Shown here: positions 24,401 through 37,800 of the stretch, piece after piece
Layout of the letters: every line of letters starts with the position of its first letter
Position numbering within the stretch: position 1 is the first letter of the stretch
Translations under genes and position numbers: made by a program
From: Heliopora coerulea
Lineage: Eukaryota; Cnidaria; Anthozoa; Scleralcyonacea; Helioporidae
Direction: 5' to 3'
NCBI GenBank assembly: GCA_030142905.1
Contig: JASJOG010000072.1
Span: forward strand, 372,001 to 436,000
Length of the DNA: 64,000 nt
Notes under the pieces: generated by a model
The model's input: the letters and a program-made list of their open reading frames with translations, nothing else
What the model was told of the DNA's origin: nothing
Database searches by the model: none

Positions 24401-25805
24401 CAAGTGAAAATCGGCCAAAATTCCATTTTTCACTTGGTGTAATAAATCCCATGGGAATTCCAATTCCCAAGGCAATTAAAGTCCAGAGTGAAAAATTGGT
24501 TAATTCCCAGAGGAATTCTAATTCTCATGGGACTTATTACACCAAGTGAAAATCAGCCAAAATTCCATTTTTCACTTGGTGTAATAAATCCCATGGGAAT
24601 TCCAATTCCCAAGGGAATTAAAGTCCAGAGTGAAAAATTGGTTAATTCCCAAGGGAATTCTAATTCTCATGGGACTTATTACACCAAGTGAAAATCAGCC
24701 AAAATTCCACTTTTCACTTGGTGTAATAAATCCCATGGGAATTCCAATTCCCAAGGCAATTAAAGTCCAGAGTGAAAAATTGATTAATTCCCAAGGGAAT
24801 TCTAATTCTCATGGGACTTATTACACCAAGTCAAAATCAGCCAAAATTCCATTTTTCACTTGGTGTAATAAATCCCATGGGAATTCCAATTCCCAAGGGA
24901 ATTAAAGTCCAGAGTGAAAAATTGGCTAATTCCCAGGGGAATTCTAATTCTCATGGGACTTATTACACCAAGTGAAAATCGGCCAAAATTCCATTTTTCA
25001 CTTGGTGTAATAAATCCCATGAGAATTTCAATTCCCAAGGCAATTAAAGTCCAGAGTGAAAAATTGGTTAATTCCCAAGGGAATTCCAATTCCCAAGGGA
25101 ATTAAAGTCCAGAGTGAATCAGCCAAAATTCCATTTTTCACTTGGTGTAATAAATCCCATGGGAATTCCAATTCCCAAGGCAATTAAAGTCCAGAGTGAA
25201 AAATTGGTTAATTCCCAGAGGAATTCTAATTCTCATGGGACTTATTACACCAAGTGAAAATCAGCCAAAATTCCATTTTTCACTCGGTGTAATAAATCCC
25301 ATGAGAATTCCAATTCCCAAGGCAATTAAAGTCCAGAGTGAAAAATTGGTTAATTCCCAGGGGAATTCTAATTCTCATGGGACTTATTACACCAAGTGAA
25401 AATCTGCCAAAATTCCATTTTTCACTTGGTGTAATAAATCCCATGAGAATTCCAATTCCCAAGGCAATTAAAGTCCAGAGTGAAAAATTGGTTAATTCCC
25501 AGGGGAATTCTAATTCTCATGGGACTTATTACACCAAGTGAAAATCAGCCAAAATTCCATTTTTCATTTGGTGTAATAAATCCCATGGGAATTCCAATTC
25601 CCAAGGCAATTAAAGTCCAGAGTGAAAAATTGGTTAATTCCCAAGGGAATTCCAATTCCCAAGGGAATTAAAGTCCAGAGTGAAAAATTGGTTAATTCCC
25701 AGGGGAATTCTAATTCTCATGGGACTTATTACACCAAGTGAAAATCAGCCAAAATTCCATTTTTCACTTGGTGTAATAAATCCCATGGGAATTCCAATTC
25801 CCAAG
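21455..25805. repeat. 142-bp satellite with an inverted repeat per unit
   Basis: About 30 tandem units. GTCCAGAGTGAAAAATTGG recurs at 142-base steps (for example 22257, 22399, 22541), with interspersed partial units giving 40-, 58- and 82-base offsets. Each unit holds CATGGGACTTATTACACCA and its near-inverse TGGTGTAATAAATCCCATGGG around a loop of about 16-20 bases, so single strands could form stems of about 29 bp. The first 200 bases are clearly worn while internal units are nearly identical. At 23,920-24,771 a three-unit block (426 bases) is duplicated in tandem. The many short overlapping open frames are by-products of the repeat. Confidence 0.95.
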
Positions 25806-28800
25806 CCAATCCCATTTCGAAAGTTTGAAAATCGTCGAAAAATCGTCAAAAACCGTGGGTTAACCCCTTTACTTTTTGGTGAAATTTTTCGACCTCAAAA
25901 ATCATCTCAAATATTACTGTAAAGTCCCTCAAATATGGCCACAACTATCTTATTCGGGCTAAATTTTCATATTTTTACACCTTATTTCGAAAGTTTGAAA
26001 TTCGTCGAAAAATCGTCAAAAAACGTGGGTTAACCCCTTTACTTTTTGGTGAAATTTTACACCTCAAAAATCTCTTCGAATTTTAAGCTAAAACGACTGC
26101 AATCGACGCCAAACTAAATCATTTCGCCTAAACTGTCCTATTTTAACCTTATTTCGAAACTTTCAAATTGGTCGAAAAATCGTCAAAAACCATGGGTTAA
26201 CCCCTTTACTTTTTGGTGAAATTTTTCGACCTCAAAAATCATCTCAAATATTACTGTAAAGTCCCTCAAATATGGCCACAACTATCTTATTCGGCCTAAA
26301 CTTTCATATTTTTGCCTTATTTCGAAACTTTCAAATTGGTCGAAAAATCGTCAAAAACCATGGGTTAACCCCTTTACTTTTTGGTGAAATTTTACACCTC
26401 AAAAATCTCTTCGAATTTTAAGCTAAAACGACTGCAATCGACGCCAAACTAAATCATTTCGCCTAAACTGTCCTATTTTAACCTTATTTCGAAACTTTCA
26501 AATTGGTCGAAAAATCGTCAAAAACCATGGGTTAACCCCTTTACTTTTTGGTGAAATTTTTCGACCTCAAAAATCATCTCAAATATTACTGTAAAGTCCC
26601 TCAAATATGGCCACAACTATCTTATTCGGCCTAAACTTTCATATTTTCGCCTTATTTCGAAACTTTCAAATTGGTCGAAAATTCGTCAAAAACCATGGGT
26701 TAACCCCTTTACTTTTTGGTGAAATTTTCCAACTCAAAAATCTCTTCGAATTTTAAGCTAAAACGACTGCAATCGACGCCAAACTAAATCATTTCGCCTA
26801 AACTGTCCTATTTTAACCTTATTTCGAAACTTTCAAATTGGTCGTAAAATCGTCAAAAACCATGGGTTAACCCCTTTACTTTTTGGTGAAATTTTTCGAT
26901 CTCAAAAATCATCTCAAATATTACTGTAAAGTCCCTCAAATATGGACACAACTATCTTATTCGGGCTAAATTTTCATATTTTCGCCTTATTTCGAAAGTT
27001 TGAAATTCGTCGAAAAATCGTCAAAAACCGTGGGTTAACCCCTTTACTTTTTGGTGAAATTTTTCGACCTCAAAAATCATCTCAAATATTACTGTAAAGT
27101 CCCTCAAATATGGCCACAACTATCCTATTCGGCCTAAACTTTCATATTTTCGCCTTATTTCAAAAGTTTGAAATTCGTCGAAAAATCGTCAAAAACCGTG
27201 GGTTAACCCCTTTACTTTTTGGTGAAATTTTTCGACCTCAAAAATCATCTCAAATATTACTGTAAAGTCCCTCAAATATGGCCACAACTATCTTATTCGG
27301 CCTAAACTTTCATATTTTCGCCTTATTTCAAAAGTTTGAAATTCGTCGAAAAATCGTCAAAAACCGTGGGTTAACCCCTTTACTTTTTGGTGAAATTTTT
27401 CGACCTCAAAAATCATCTCAAATATTACTGTAAAGTCCCTCAAATATGGCCACAACTATCCTATTCGGCCTAAACTTTCATATTTTCGCCTTATTTCAAA
27501 AGTTTGAAATTCGTCGAAAAATCGTCAAAAACCGTGGGTTAACCCCTTTACTTTTTGGTGAAATTTTACACCTCAAAAATCTCTTCGAATTTTAAGCTAA
27601 AACGACTGCAATCGACGCCAAACTAAATCATTTCGCCTAAACTGTCCTATTTTAACCTTATTTCGAAACTTTCAAATTGGTCGTAAAATCGTCAAAAACC
27701 ATGGGTTAACCCCTTTACTTTTTGGTGAAATTTTTCGACCTCAAAAATCATCTCAAATATTACTGTAAAGTCCCTCAAATATGGCCACAACTATCCTATT
27801 CGGCCTAAACTTTCATATTTTCGCCTTATTTCAAAAGTTTGAAATTCGTCGAAAAATCGTCAAAAACCGTGGGTTAACCCCTTTACTTTTTGGTGAAATT
27901 TTTCGACCTCAAAAATCATCTCAAATATTACTGTAAAGTCCCTCAAATATGGCCACAACTATCTTATTCGGCCTAAACTTTCATATTTTCGCCTTATTTC
28001 AAAAGTTTGAAATTCGTCGAAAAATCTTCAAAAACCGTGGGTTAACCCCTTTACTTTTTGGTGAAATTTTTCGACCTCAAAAATCATCTCAAATAATACT
28101 GTAAAGTCCCTCAAATATGGCCACAACTATCTTATTCGGCCTAAACTTTCATATTTTCGCCTTATTTCGAAACTTTCAAATTGGTCGAAAAATCGTCAAA
28201 AACCATGGGTTAACCCCTTTACTTTTTGGTGAAATTTTCCAACTCAAAAATCTCTTCGAATTTTAAGCTAAAACGACTGCAATCGACGCCAAACTAAATC
28301 ATTTCGCCTAAACTGTCCTATTTTAACCTTATTTCGAAACTTTCAAATTGGTCGTAAAATCGTCAAAAACCATGGGTTAACCCCTTTACTTTTTGGTGAA
28401 ATTTTTCGATCTCAAAAATCATCTCAAATATTACTGTAAAGTCCCTCAAATATGGACACAACTATCTTATTCGGGCTAAATTTTCATATTTTCGCCTTAT
28501 TTCGAAAGTTTGAAATTCGTCGAAAAATCGTCAAAAACCGTGGGTTAACCCCTTTACTTTTTGGTGAAATTTTTCGACCTCAAAAATCATCTCAAATATT
28601 ACTGTAAAGTCCCTCAAATATGGCCACAACTATCCTATTCGGCCTAAACTTTCATATTTTCGCCTTATTTCAAAAGTTTGAAATTCGTCGAAAAATCGTC
28701 AAAAACCGTGGGTTAACCCCTTTACTTTTTGGTGAAATTTTTCGACCTCAAAAATCATCTCAAATATTACTGTAAAGTCCCTCAAATATGGCCACAACTA

Positions 28801-31800
28801 TCTTATTCGGCCTAAACTTTCATATTTTCGCCTTATTTCAAAAGTTTGAAATTCGTCGAAAAATCGTCAAAAACCGTGGGTTAACCCCTTTACTTTTTGG
28901 TGAAATTTTTCGACCTCAAAAATCATCTCAAATATTACTGTAAAGTCCCTCAAATATGGCCACAACTATCTTATTCGGCCTAAACTTTCATATTTTCGCC
29001 TTATTTCGAAACTTTCAAATTGGTCGAAAAATCGGCAAAAACCATGGGTTAACCCCTTTACTTTTTGGTGAAATTTTACACCTCAAAAATCTCTTCGAAT
29101 TTTAAGCTAAAACGACTGCAATCGACGCCAAACTAAATCATTTCGCCTAAACTGTCCTATTTTAACCTTATTTCGAAACTTTCAAATTGGTCGAAAAATC
29201 GTCAAAAACCATGGGTTAACCCCTTTACTTTTTGGTGAAATTTTTCGATCTCAAAAATCATCTCAAATATTACTGTAAAGTCCCTCAAATATGGACACAA
29301 CTATCTTATTCGGGCTAAATTTTCATATTTTCGCCTTATTTCGAAAGTTTGAAATTCGTCGAAAAATCGTCAAAAACCGTGGGTTAACCCCTTTACTTTT
29401 TGGTGAAATTTTTCGACCTCAAAAATCATCTCAAATATTACTGTAAAGTCCCTCAAATATGGCCACAACTATCTTATTCGGCCTAAACTTTCATATTTTC
29501 GCCTTATTTCGAAACTTTCAAATTGGTCGAAAAATCGTCAAAAACCATGGGTTAACCCCTTTACTTTTTAGTGAAATTTTACACCTCAAAAATCTCTTCG
29601 AATTTTAAGCTAAAACGACTGCAATCGACGCCAAACTAAATCATTTCGCCTAAACTGTCCTATTTTAACCTTATTTCGAAACTTTCAAATTGGTCGAAAA
29701 ATCGTCAAAAACCATGGGTTAACCCCTTTACTTTTTGGTGAAATTTTTCGACCTCAAAAATCATCTCAAATATTACTGTAAAGTCCCTCAAATATGGCCA
29801 CAACTATCTTATTCGGCCTAAACTTTCATATTTTCGCCTTATTTCAAAAGTTTGAAATTCGTCGAAAAATCGTCAAAAACCGTGGGTTAACCCCTTTACT
29901 TTTTGGTGAAATTTTTCGACCTCAAAAATCATCTCAAATATTACTGTAAAGTCCCTCAAATATGGCCACAACTATCTTATTCGGCCTAAACTTTCATATT
30001 TTCGCCTTATTTCGAAACTTTCAAATTGGTCGAAAAATCGTCAAAAACCATGGGTTAACCCCTTTACTTTTTGGTGAAATTTTCCAACTCAAAAATCTCT
30101 TCGAATTTTAAGCTAAAACGACTGCAATCGACGCCAAACTAAATCATTTCGCCTAAACTGTCCTATTTTAACCTTATTTCGAAACTTTCAAATTGGTCGT
30201 AAAATCGTCAAAAACCATGGGTTAACCCCTTTACTTTTTGGTGAAATTTTTCGATCTCAAAAATCATCTCAAATATTACTGTAAAGTCCCTCAAATATGG
30301 CCACAACTATCCTATTCGGCCTAAACTTTCATATTTTCGCCTTATTTCAAAAGTTTGAAATTCGTCGAAAAATCGTCAAAAACCGTGGGTTAACCCCTTT
30401 ACTTTTTGGTGAAATTTTTCGACCTCAAAAATCATCTCAAATATTACTGTAAAGTCCCTCAAATATGGCCACAACTATCTTATTCGGCCTAAACTTTCAT
30501 ATTTTCGCCTTATTTCGAAACTTTCAAATTGGTCGAAAAATCGTAAAAAACCATGGGTTAACCCCTTTACTTTTTGGTGAAATTTTTCGACCTCAAAAAT
30601 CATCTCAAATATTACTGTAAAGTCCCTCAAATATGGCCACAACTATCTTATTCGGCCTAAACTTTCATATTTTCGCCTTATTTCGAAACTTTCAAATTGG
30701 TCGAAAAATCGTCAAAAACCATGGGTTAACCCCTTTACTTTTTGGTGAAATTTTACACCTCAAAAATCTCTTCGAATTTTAAGCTAAAACGACTGCAATC
30801 GACGCCAAACTAAATCATTTCGCCTAAACTGTCCTATTTTAACCTTATTTCGAAACTTTCAAATTGGTCGAAAAATCGTCAAAAACCATGGGTTAACCCC
30901 TTTACTTTTTGGTGAAATTTTTCGACCTCAAAAATCATCTCAAATATTACTGTAAAGTCCCTCAAATATGGCCACAACTATCTTATTCGGGCTAAATATT
31001 CATATTTTCACCTTATTTCGAAAGTTTGAAATTCGTCGAAAAATCGTCAAAAAACGTGGGTTAACCCCTTTACTTTTTGGTGAAATTTTTCGACCTCAAA
31101 AATCATCTCAAATATTACTGTAAAGTCCCTCAAATATGGCCACAACTTTCTTTTCGGCGTAAACTTTATATTTTCGCCTTATTTCGAAAGTTTGAAATTC
31201 GTCGAAAAATCGTCAAAAACCGTGGGTTAACCCCTTTTACTTTTTGGTGAAATTTTACACCTCAAAAATCTCTTCGAATTTTAAGCTAAAACGACTGCAA
31301 TCGACGCCAAACTAAATCATTTCGCCTAAACTGTCCTATTTTAACCTTATTTCGAAACTTTCAAATTGGTCGAAAAATCGTCATAAACCATGGGTTAACC
31401 CCTTTACTTTTTGGTGAAATTTTTCGACCTCAAAAATCATCTCAAATATTACTGTAAAGTCCCTCAAATATGGCCACAACTATCTTATTCGGCCTAAACT
31501 TTCATATTTTCGCCTTATTTCGAAAGTTTGAAATTCGTCGAAAAATCGTCAAAAACCGTGGGTTAACCCCTTTACTTTTTGGTGAAATTTTTCGACCTCA
31601 AAAATCATCTCAAATATTACTGTAACGTCCCTCAAATATGGCCACAACTATCTTATTCGGCCTAAACTTTCATATTTTCGCCTTATTTCGAAACTTTCAA
31701 ATTTGTCGAAAAATCGTCAAAAACCATGGGTTAACCCCTTTACTTTTTGGTGAAATTTTACACCTCAAAAATCTCTTCGAATTTTAAGCTAAAACGACTG

Positions 31801-34800
31801 CAATCGACGCCAAACTAAATCATTTCGCCTAAACTGTCCTATTTTAACCTTATTTCGAAACTTTCAAATTGGTCGAAAAATCGTCAAAAACCATGGGTTA
31901 ACCCCTTTACTTTTTGGTGAAATTTTTCGACCTCAAAAATCATCTCAAATATTACTGTAACGTCCCTCAAATATGGCCACAACTATCTTATTCGGCCTAA
32001 ACTTTCATATTTTCGCATTATTTTGAAAGTTTCAAATTGGTCGAAAAATCGTCAAAAACCATGGCTTAACCCCTTTACTTTTTGGTGAAATTTTACACCT
32101 CAAAAATCTCTTCGAATTTTAAGCTAAAACGACTGCAATCGACGCCAAACTAAATCATTTCGCCTAAACTGTCCTATTTTAACCTTATTTCGAAACTTTC
32201 AAATTGGTCGAAAAATCGTCAAAAACCATGGGTTAACCCCTTTACTTTTTGGTGAAATTTTTCGACCTCAAAAATCATCTCAAATATTACTGTAAAGTCC
32301 CTCAAATATGGCCACAACTATCTTATTAGGCCTAAACTTTCATATTTTCGCCTTATTTCAAAAGTTTGAAATTCGTCGAAAAATCGTCAAAAACCGTGGG
32401 TTAACCCCTTTACTTTTTGGTGAAATTTTTCGACCTCAAAAATCATCTCAAATATTACTGTAAAGTCCCTCAAATATGGCCACAACTATCTTATTCGGGC
32501 TAAATATTCATATTTTCACCTTATTTCGAAAGTTTGAAATTCGTCGAAAAATCGTCAAAAAACGTGGGTTAACCCCTTTACTTTTTGGTGAAATTTTTCG
32601 ACCTCAAAAATCATCTCAAATATTACTGTAAAGTCCCTCAAATATGGCCACAACTATCTTATTCGGCGTAAACTTTATATTTTCGCCTTATTTCGAAAGT
32701 TTGAAATTCGTCGAAAAATCGTCAAAAACCGTGGGTTAACCCCTTTTACTTTTTGGTGAAATTTTACACCTCAAAAATCTCTTCGAATTTTAAGCTAAAA
32801 CGACTGCAATCGACGTTAAACTAAATCATTTCGCCTAAACTATCCTATTTAAATCTTATTTCGAAAGTTTCAAATTGGTCGAAAAATCGTCAAAAACCAT
32901 GGGTTAACCCCTTTACTTTTTGGTGAAATTTTACACCTCAAAAATCTCTTCGAATTTTAAGCTAAAACGACTGCAATCGACGCCAAACTAAATCATTTCG
33001 CCTAAACTGTCCTATTTTAACCTTATTTCGAAACTTTCAAATTGGTCGAAAAATCGTCAAAAACCATGGGTTAACCCCTTTACTTTTTGGTGAAATTTTT
33101 CGACCTAAAAAATCATCTCAAATATTACTGTAACGTCCCTCAAATATGGCCACAACTATCTTATTCGGCCTAAACTTTCATATTTTCGCCATATTTCGAA
33201 AGTTTCAAATTGGTCGAAAAATCGTCAAAAACCATGGGTTAACCCCTTTACTTTTTGGTGAAATTTTACACCTCAAAAATCTCTTCGAATTTTAAGCTAA
33301 AACGACTGCAATCGACGCCAAACTAAATCATTTCGCCTAAACTGTCCTATTTTAACCTTATTTCGAAACTTTCAAATTGGTCGAAAAATCGTCAAAAACC
33401 ATGGGTTAACCCCTTTACTTTTTGGTGAAATTTTTCGACCTCAAAAATCATCTCAAATATTACTGTAAAGTCCCTCAAATATGGCCACAACTATCTTATT
33501 CGGCCTAAACTTTCATATTTTCGCCTTATTTCGAAACTTTCAAATTGGTCGAAAAATCGTCAAAAACCATGGGTTAACCCCTTTACTTTTTGGTGAAATT
33601 TTACACCTCAAAAATCTCTTCGAATTTTAAGCTAAAACGACTGCAATCGACGCCAAACTAAATCATTTCGCCTAAACTGTCCTATTTTAACATTATTTCG
33701 AAACTTTCAAATTGGTCGAAAAATCGTCAAAAACCATGGGTTAACCCCTTTACTTTTTGGTGAAATTTTTCGACCTCAAAAATCATCTCAAATATTACTG
33801 TAAAGTCCCTGAAATATGGCCACAACTATCTTATTCGGCCTAAACTTTCATATTTTCGCCTTATTTCGAAACTTTCAAATTGGTCGAAAAATCGTAAAAA
33901 ACCATGGGTTAACCCCTTTACTTTTTAGTGAAATTTTACACCTCAAAAATCTCTTCGAATTTTAAGCTAAAACGACTGCAATCGACGCCAAACTAAATCA
34001 TTTCGCCTAAACTGTCCTATTTTAACCTTATTTCGAAACTTTCAAATTGGTCGAAAAATCGTCAAAAACCATGGGTTAACCCCTTTACTTTTTGGTGAAA
34101 TTTTTCGACCTCAAAAATCATCTCAAATATTACTGTAAAGTCCCTCAAATATGGCCACAACTATCTTATTCGGCCTAAACTTTCATATTTTCGCCTTATT
34201 TCAAAAGTTTGAAATTCGTCGAAAAATCGTCAAAAACCGTGGGTTAACCCCTTTACTTTTTGGTGAAATTTTTCGACCTCAAAAATCATCTCAAATATTA
34301 CTGTAAAGTCCCTCAAATATGGCCACAACTATCTTATTCGGCCTAAACTTTCATATTTTCGCCTTATTTCGAAACTTTCAAATTGGTCGAAAAATCGTCA
34401 AAAACCATGGGTTAACCCCTTTACTTTTTGGTGAAATTTTCCAACTCAAAAATCTCTTCGAATTTTAAGCTAAAACGACTGCAATCGACGCCAAACTAAA
34501 TCATTTCGCCTAAACTGTCCTATTTTAACCTTATTTCGAAACTTTCAAATTGGTCGTAAAATCGTCAAAAACCATGGGTTAACCCCTTTACTTTTTGGTG
34601 AAATTTTTCGATCTCAAAAATCATCTCAAATATTACTGTAAAGTCCCTCAAATATGGACACAACTATCTTATTCGGGCTAAATTTTCATATTTTCGCCTT
34701 ATTTCGAAAGTTTGAAATTCGTCGAAAAATCGTCAAAAACCGTGGGTTAACCCCTTTACTTTTTGGTGAAATTTTTCGACCTCAAAAATCATCTCAAATA

Positions 34801-37800
34801 TTACTGTAAAGTCCCTCAAATATGGCCACAACTATCCTATTCGGCCTAAACTTTCATATTTTCGCCTTATTTCAAAAGTTTGAAATTCGTCGAAAAATCG
34901 TCAAAAACTGTGGGTTAACCCCTTTACTTTTTGGTGAAATTTTTCGACCTCAAAAATCATCTCAAATATTACTGTAAAGTCCCTCAAATATGGCCACAAC
35001 TATCTTATTCGGCCTAAACTTTCATATTTTCGCCTTATTTCGAAACTTTCAAATTGGTCGAAAAATCGTAAAAAACCATGGGTTAACCCCTTTACTTTTT
35101 GGTGAAATTTTTCGACCTCAAAAATCATCTCAAATATTACTGTAAAGTCCCTCAAATATGGCCACAACTATCTTATTCGGCCTAAACTTTCATATTTTCG
35201 CCTTATTTCGAAACTTTCAAATTGGTCGAAAAATCGTCAAAAACCATGGGTTAACCCCTTTACTTTTTGGTGAAATTTTACACCTCAAAAATCTCTTCGA
35301 ATTTTAAGCTAAAACGACTGCAATCGACGCCAAACTAAATCATTTCGCCTAAACTGTCCTATTTTAACCTTATTTCGAAACTTTCAAATTGGTCGAAAAA
35401 TCGTCAAAAACCATGGGTTAACCCCTTTACTTTTTGGTGAAATTTTTCGACCTCAAAAATCATCTCAAATATTACTGTAAAGTCCCTCAAATATGGCCAC
35501 AACTATCTTATTCGGGCTAAATATTCATATTTTCACCTTATTTCGAAAGTTTGAAATTCGTCGAAAAATCGTCAAAAAACGTGGGTTAACCCCTTTACTT
35601 TTTGGTGAAATTTTTCGACCTCAAAAATCATCTCAAATATTACTGTAAAGTCCCTCAAATATGGCCACAACTTTCTTTTCGGCGTAAACTTTATATTTTC
35701 GCCTTATTTCGAAAGTTTGAAATTCGTCGAAAAATCGTCAAAAACCGTGGGTTAACCCCTTTTACTTTTTGGTGAAATTTTACACCTCAAAAATCTCTTC
35801 GAATTTTAAGCTAAAACGACTGCAATCGACGCCAAACTAAATCATTTCGCCTAAACTGTCCTATTTTAACCTTATTTCGAAACTTTCAAATTGGTCGAAA
35901 AATCGTCATAAACCATGGGTTAACCCCTTTACTTTTTGGTGAAATTTTTCGACCTCAAAAATCATCTCAAATATTACTGTAAAGTCCCTCAAATATGGCC
36001 ACAACTATCTTATTCGGCCTAAACTTTCATATTTTCGCCTTATTTCGAAAGTTTGAAATTCGTCGAAAAATCGTCAAAAACCGTGGGTTAACCCCTTTAC
36101 TTTTTGGTGAAATTTTTCGACCTCAAAAATCATCTCAAATATTACTGTAACGTCCCTCAAATATGGCCACAACTATCTTATTCGGCCTAAACTTTCATAT
36201 TTTCACCTTATTTCGAAACTTTCAAATTTGTCGAAAAATCGTCAAAAACCATGGGTTAACCCCTTTACTTTTTGGTGAAATTTTACACCTCAAAAATCTC
36301 TTCGAATTTTAAGCTAAAACGACTGCAATCGACGCCAAACTAAATCATTTCGCCTAAACTGTCCTATTTTAACCTTATTTCGAAACTTTCAAATTGGTCG
36401 AAAAATCGTCAAAAACCATGGGTTAACCCCTTTACTTTTTGGTGAAATTTTTCGACCTCAAAAATCATCTCAAATATTACTGTAACGTCCCTCAAATATG
36501 GCCACAACTATCTTATTCGGCCTAAACTTTCATATTTTCGCATTATTTTGAAAGTTTCAAATTGGTCGAAAAATCGTCAAAAACCATGGCTTAACCCCTT
36601 TACTTTTTGGTGAAATTTTACACCTCAAAAATCTCTTCGAATTTTAAGCTAAAACGACTGCAATCGACGCCAAACTAAATCATTTCGCCTAAACTGTCCT
36701 ATTTTAACCTTATTTCGAAACTTTCAAATTGGTCGAAAAATCGTCAAAAACCATGGGTTAACCCCTTTACTTTTTGGTGAAATTTTTCGACCTCAAAAAT
36801 CATCTCAAATATTACTGTAAAGTCCCTCAAATATGGCCACAACTATCTTATTAGGCCTAAACTTTCATATTTTCGCCTTATTTCAAAAGTTTGAAATTCG
36901 TCGAAAAATCGTCAAAAACCGTGGGTTAACCCCTTTACTTTTTGGTGAAATTTTTCGACCTCAAAAATCATCTCAAATATTACTGTAAAGTCCCTCAAAT
37001 ATGGCCACAACTATCTTATTCGGGCTAAATATTCATATTTTCACCTTATTTCGAAAGTTTGAAATTCGTCGAAAAATCGTCAAAAAACGTGGGTTAACCC
37101 CTTTACTTTTTGGTGAAATTTTTCGACCTCAAAAATCATCTCAAATATTACTGTAAAGTCCCTCAAATATGGCCACAACTATCTTATTCGGCGTAAACTT
37201 TATATTTTCGCCTTATTTCGAAAGTTTGAAATTCGTCGAAAAATCGTCAAAAACCGTGGGTTAACCCCTTTTACTTTTTGGTGAAATTTTACACCTCAAA
37301 AATCTCTTCGAATTTTAAGCTAAAACGACTGCAATCGACGTTAAACTAAATCATTTCGCCTAAACTATCCTATTTAAATCTTATTTCGAAAGTTTCAAAT
37401 TGGTCGAAAAATCGTCAAAAACCATGGGTTAACCCCTTTACTTTTTGGTGAAATTTTACACCTCAAAAATCTCTTCGAATTTTAAGCTAAAACGACTGCA
37501 ATCGACGCCAAACTAAATCATTTCGCCTAAACTGTCCTATTTTAACCTTATTTCGAAACTTTCAAATTGGTCGAAAAATCGTCAAAAACCATGGGTTAAC
37601 CCCTTTACTTTTTGGTGAAATTTTTCGACCTAAAAAATCATCTCAAATATTACTGTAACGTCCCTCAAATATGGCCACAACTATCTTATTCGGCCTAAAC
37701 TTTCATATTTTCGCCATATTTCGAAAGTTTCAAATTGGTCGAAAAATCGTCAAAAACCATGGGTTAACCCCTTTACTTTTTGGTGAAATTTTACACCTCA

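Noticed and set aside
21668..25922. Dozens of overlapping 60-107 codon open frames on both strands encoding MKNWLIPRGILILMG-like peptides
   Set aside because: They repeat at 142-base steps, a length not divisible by three, and occur on both strands; they are by-products of the satellite.
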